From positions 1-35,074 of the forward strand of contig JAIBDD010000027.1 in assembly GCA_024679565.1 (NCBI GenBank): a stretch of 35,074 bases of DNA, written 5' to 3'. A model generated the notes under the pieces. The model was not told where the DNA came from. It made no database searches and was given only the letters and a program-made list of their open reading frames with translations. Below are positions 34,396 through 35,074 of this stretch, piece after piece (the first letter of the stretch is position 1; every line of letters begins with the position of its first letter). The position numbers and the translations under genes are program-made. Source of the stretch: Bacteroidota bacterium (GTDB lineage Bacteria; Bacteroidota; Bacteroidia; NS11-12g; UBA9320).

Positions 34396-34849
34396 TTAGG
34401 GGTTTCTTCCTTTAGGCTTATCAGTCCGCCGGCTGGCGGACAGGCTCTATAACCTTCTGCGCTCTGGACTTTCGCGGTCGAACTTTCTTAGATTAGGCTT
34501 ATCAGCCTATAACCGATTTTCATTTTTGAGACCAAAAACGAAACAAAAAGTCTCCCCAAAAATATGCTCCCTAACACCCCGGCCTGCGCGTCCCCCGCAT
34601 TTTTGGTGGGCCATGGCTCATTAATCCGTGCATGGTTTAAGACGACCTTTGAAGTTTTCTGTAGAAATCGAGGAAGGCTTTTGTGTGCAGGCCCTGCGCT
34701 AAGCAGGCATGAAAGCGCAGCGGCTTTGACTGAGGGAAAGAAAAGCCTTTCGTAGAGTTCAAAGAAAACTTCTCAAGTCTTGATTTTTTTGTTTCGTTTT
34801 TTTATCAAGAAAAAAATGAAAGCCGGATTATAGGGGTGCTAACCCCTAA
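34396..34849. repeat. Non-coding segment with nested inverted repeats
   Basis: This 450-bp segment between trhO and the GH3-like gene has no credible gene. It contains nested complementary blocks. Outer: TTAGGGGTT at 34396-34404 with AACCCCTAA at 34841-34849. Next: 34507-34550 (CCTATAACCG, TTTCATTTTT, AAAACGAAACAAAAA) with 34785-34836 (reverse complement with small changes). Then GAAGTTTTCT at 34651-34660 with AGAAAACTTC at 34763-34772, and AAGGCTTTT at 34674-34682 with AAAAGCCTT at 34741-34749. Apical: CTGCGCT at 34694-34700 with AGCGCAG at 34714-34720. The design could be a MITE-like element or a structured RNA. A palindromic unit lies inside a duplicated sequence in its left part. Confidence 0.7.
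34412..34514 (+). repeat. Duplicated TTAGGCTTATCAG...CTATAACC unit, one copy split by a palindrome
   Basis: TTAGGCTTATCAG occurs at 34412-34424 and 34493-34505. The second copy runs straight into CCTATAACC (34506-34514), while the first is separated from CTATAACC (34446-34453) by about 20 bases that form a palindrome (GTCCGCC, loop GGCT, GGCGGAC at 34424-34441). The palindrome looks like an inserted REP-type unit. Confidence 0.65.
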
Positions 34850-34867
34850 CCAAGGAAAAATAAAAAG

Positions 34868-34874
34868 TATCTTG
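34868..34874 (+). promoter_or_regulatory. Weak -7-like box before the GH3-like gene
   Basis: TATCTTG is one T short of TAnnTTTG and is followed by CACCC and the GTG at 34880, the same TTTGCACC pattern seen at 3204-3215. Confidence 0.35.
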
Positions 34875-34879
34875 CACCC

Positions 34880-35074
34880 GTGTCCGAAAAGGAAAAGAGA
34901 TATAAGCGTTTAATCGAACGATCTAAAGGTGTAACGCGCAATTTTAATATCCCTGTTAGTCGCGCAAAAGAGTATCAAATACGGACCTTAAAAAAAATAT
35001 TAAACAAGGCGAGTAACACCGAATTTGGCAAAACCTATCAATTTAGTTCCATATTAGATTCAGGTGCGCTATAC
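34880..35074 (+). CDS. GH3 family protein, N-terminal part
   Basis: From GTG 34880 the frame is open to the window edge (65 residues). The segment EYQIRTLKKILNKASNTEFGKTYQFSSIL matches the conserved N-terminus of GH3 auxin-responsive-promoter family proteins of bacteria, which are ANL-type acyl-adenylate/amide-forming enzymes. No ATG lies in frame upstream before a TAA at 34847-34849, and the -7-like box 5 nt before the GTG supports this start. The substrate in bacteria is unknown, and the rest of the gene is outside the window. Confidence 0.72.
   Translation, partial: MSEKEKRYKRLIERSKGVTRNFNIPVSRAKEYQIRTLKKILNKASNTEFGKTYQFSSILDSGALY

Noticed and set aside
34564..34755. A 63-codon open frame inside the inverted-repeat segment
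   Set aside because: Its composition follows the nested repeats, it has no recognisable domain and no promoter box, and it spans asymmetrical and paired parts of the element.

Overview
The window looks like chromosomal DNA from a member of the Bacteroidota, probably class Flavobacteriia. The evidence is AT-rich composition, a type IX secretion cargo protein with a C-terminal sorting domain, a PorV-like outer-membrane protein, a LytTR response regulator, tandem TlpA-like proteins with thiol motifs, and repeated use of the Bacteroidota -7 promoter element TAnnTTTG just ahead of start codons. No database search was possible; family calls rest on motifs and remembered family patterns.

Layout. 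1-2160: a mobile-DNA scar, with a truncated coding end, a complete-looking IS3-family element (about 85-1527) and the N-terminal remnant of a tyrosine-recombinase integrase, all next to an initiator tRNA gene and its terminator. 2191-2387: a non-coding stretch with palindromes. 2415-9058: a DUF4197 lipoprotein, a small unknown protein, a leftward cluster (HscA-like Hsp70, outer-membrane barrel, MltD-like transglycosylase), a secreted peroxiredoxin-like protein, an orphan LytTR regulator and a YCII-domain lipoprotein. 9097-11211: a T9SS cargo protein with eight repeats. 11233-13784: a leftward VWA/MoxR-type AAA+ pair. 13954-18700: a 58-residue zinc-ribbon protein, a DUF4468-like protein, then a tight rightward run (AcpH-like, PorV2-like, 3-hydroxyacyl-CoA dehydrogenase, Rieske-like lipoprotein), a cold-shock protein with a strong terminator and an NTF2-like protein.

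18855-26252: a TetR-like regulator with an ABC1/UbiB-like kinase, then rimP-nusA-infB with a terminator-like hairpin in the leader and another before infB, and a lipoprotein. 26277-34393: an alkyltransferase-like protein divergent from two tandem TlpA-like paralogues, a barrel protein, an MBOAT acyltransferase with an SGNH-like partner, an amphipathic repeat protein and trhO. 34394-34879: a non-coding segment with nested inverted repeats, the most unusual structure here. 34880-35074: the start of a GH3-like gene.

Most genes are ordinary core or envelope genes. The points that deserve attention are the nested inverted-repeat element at 34396-34849, the IS/integrase junction without a target duplication, the attenuator-like leader of rimP-nusA-infB, a 14-bp motif shared by two upstream regions, and the recurring -7 box placed 4-5 nt before start codons, which suggests leaderless mRNAs.
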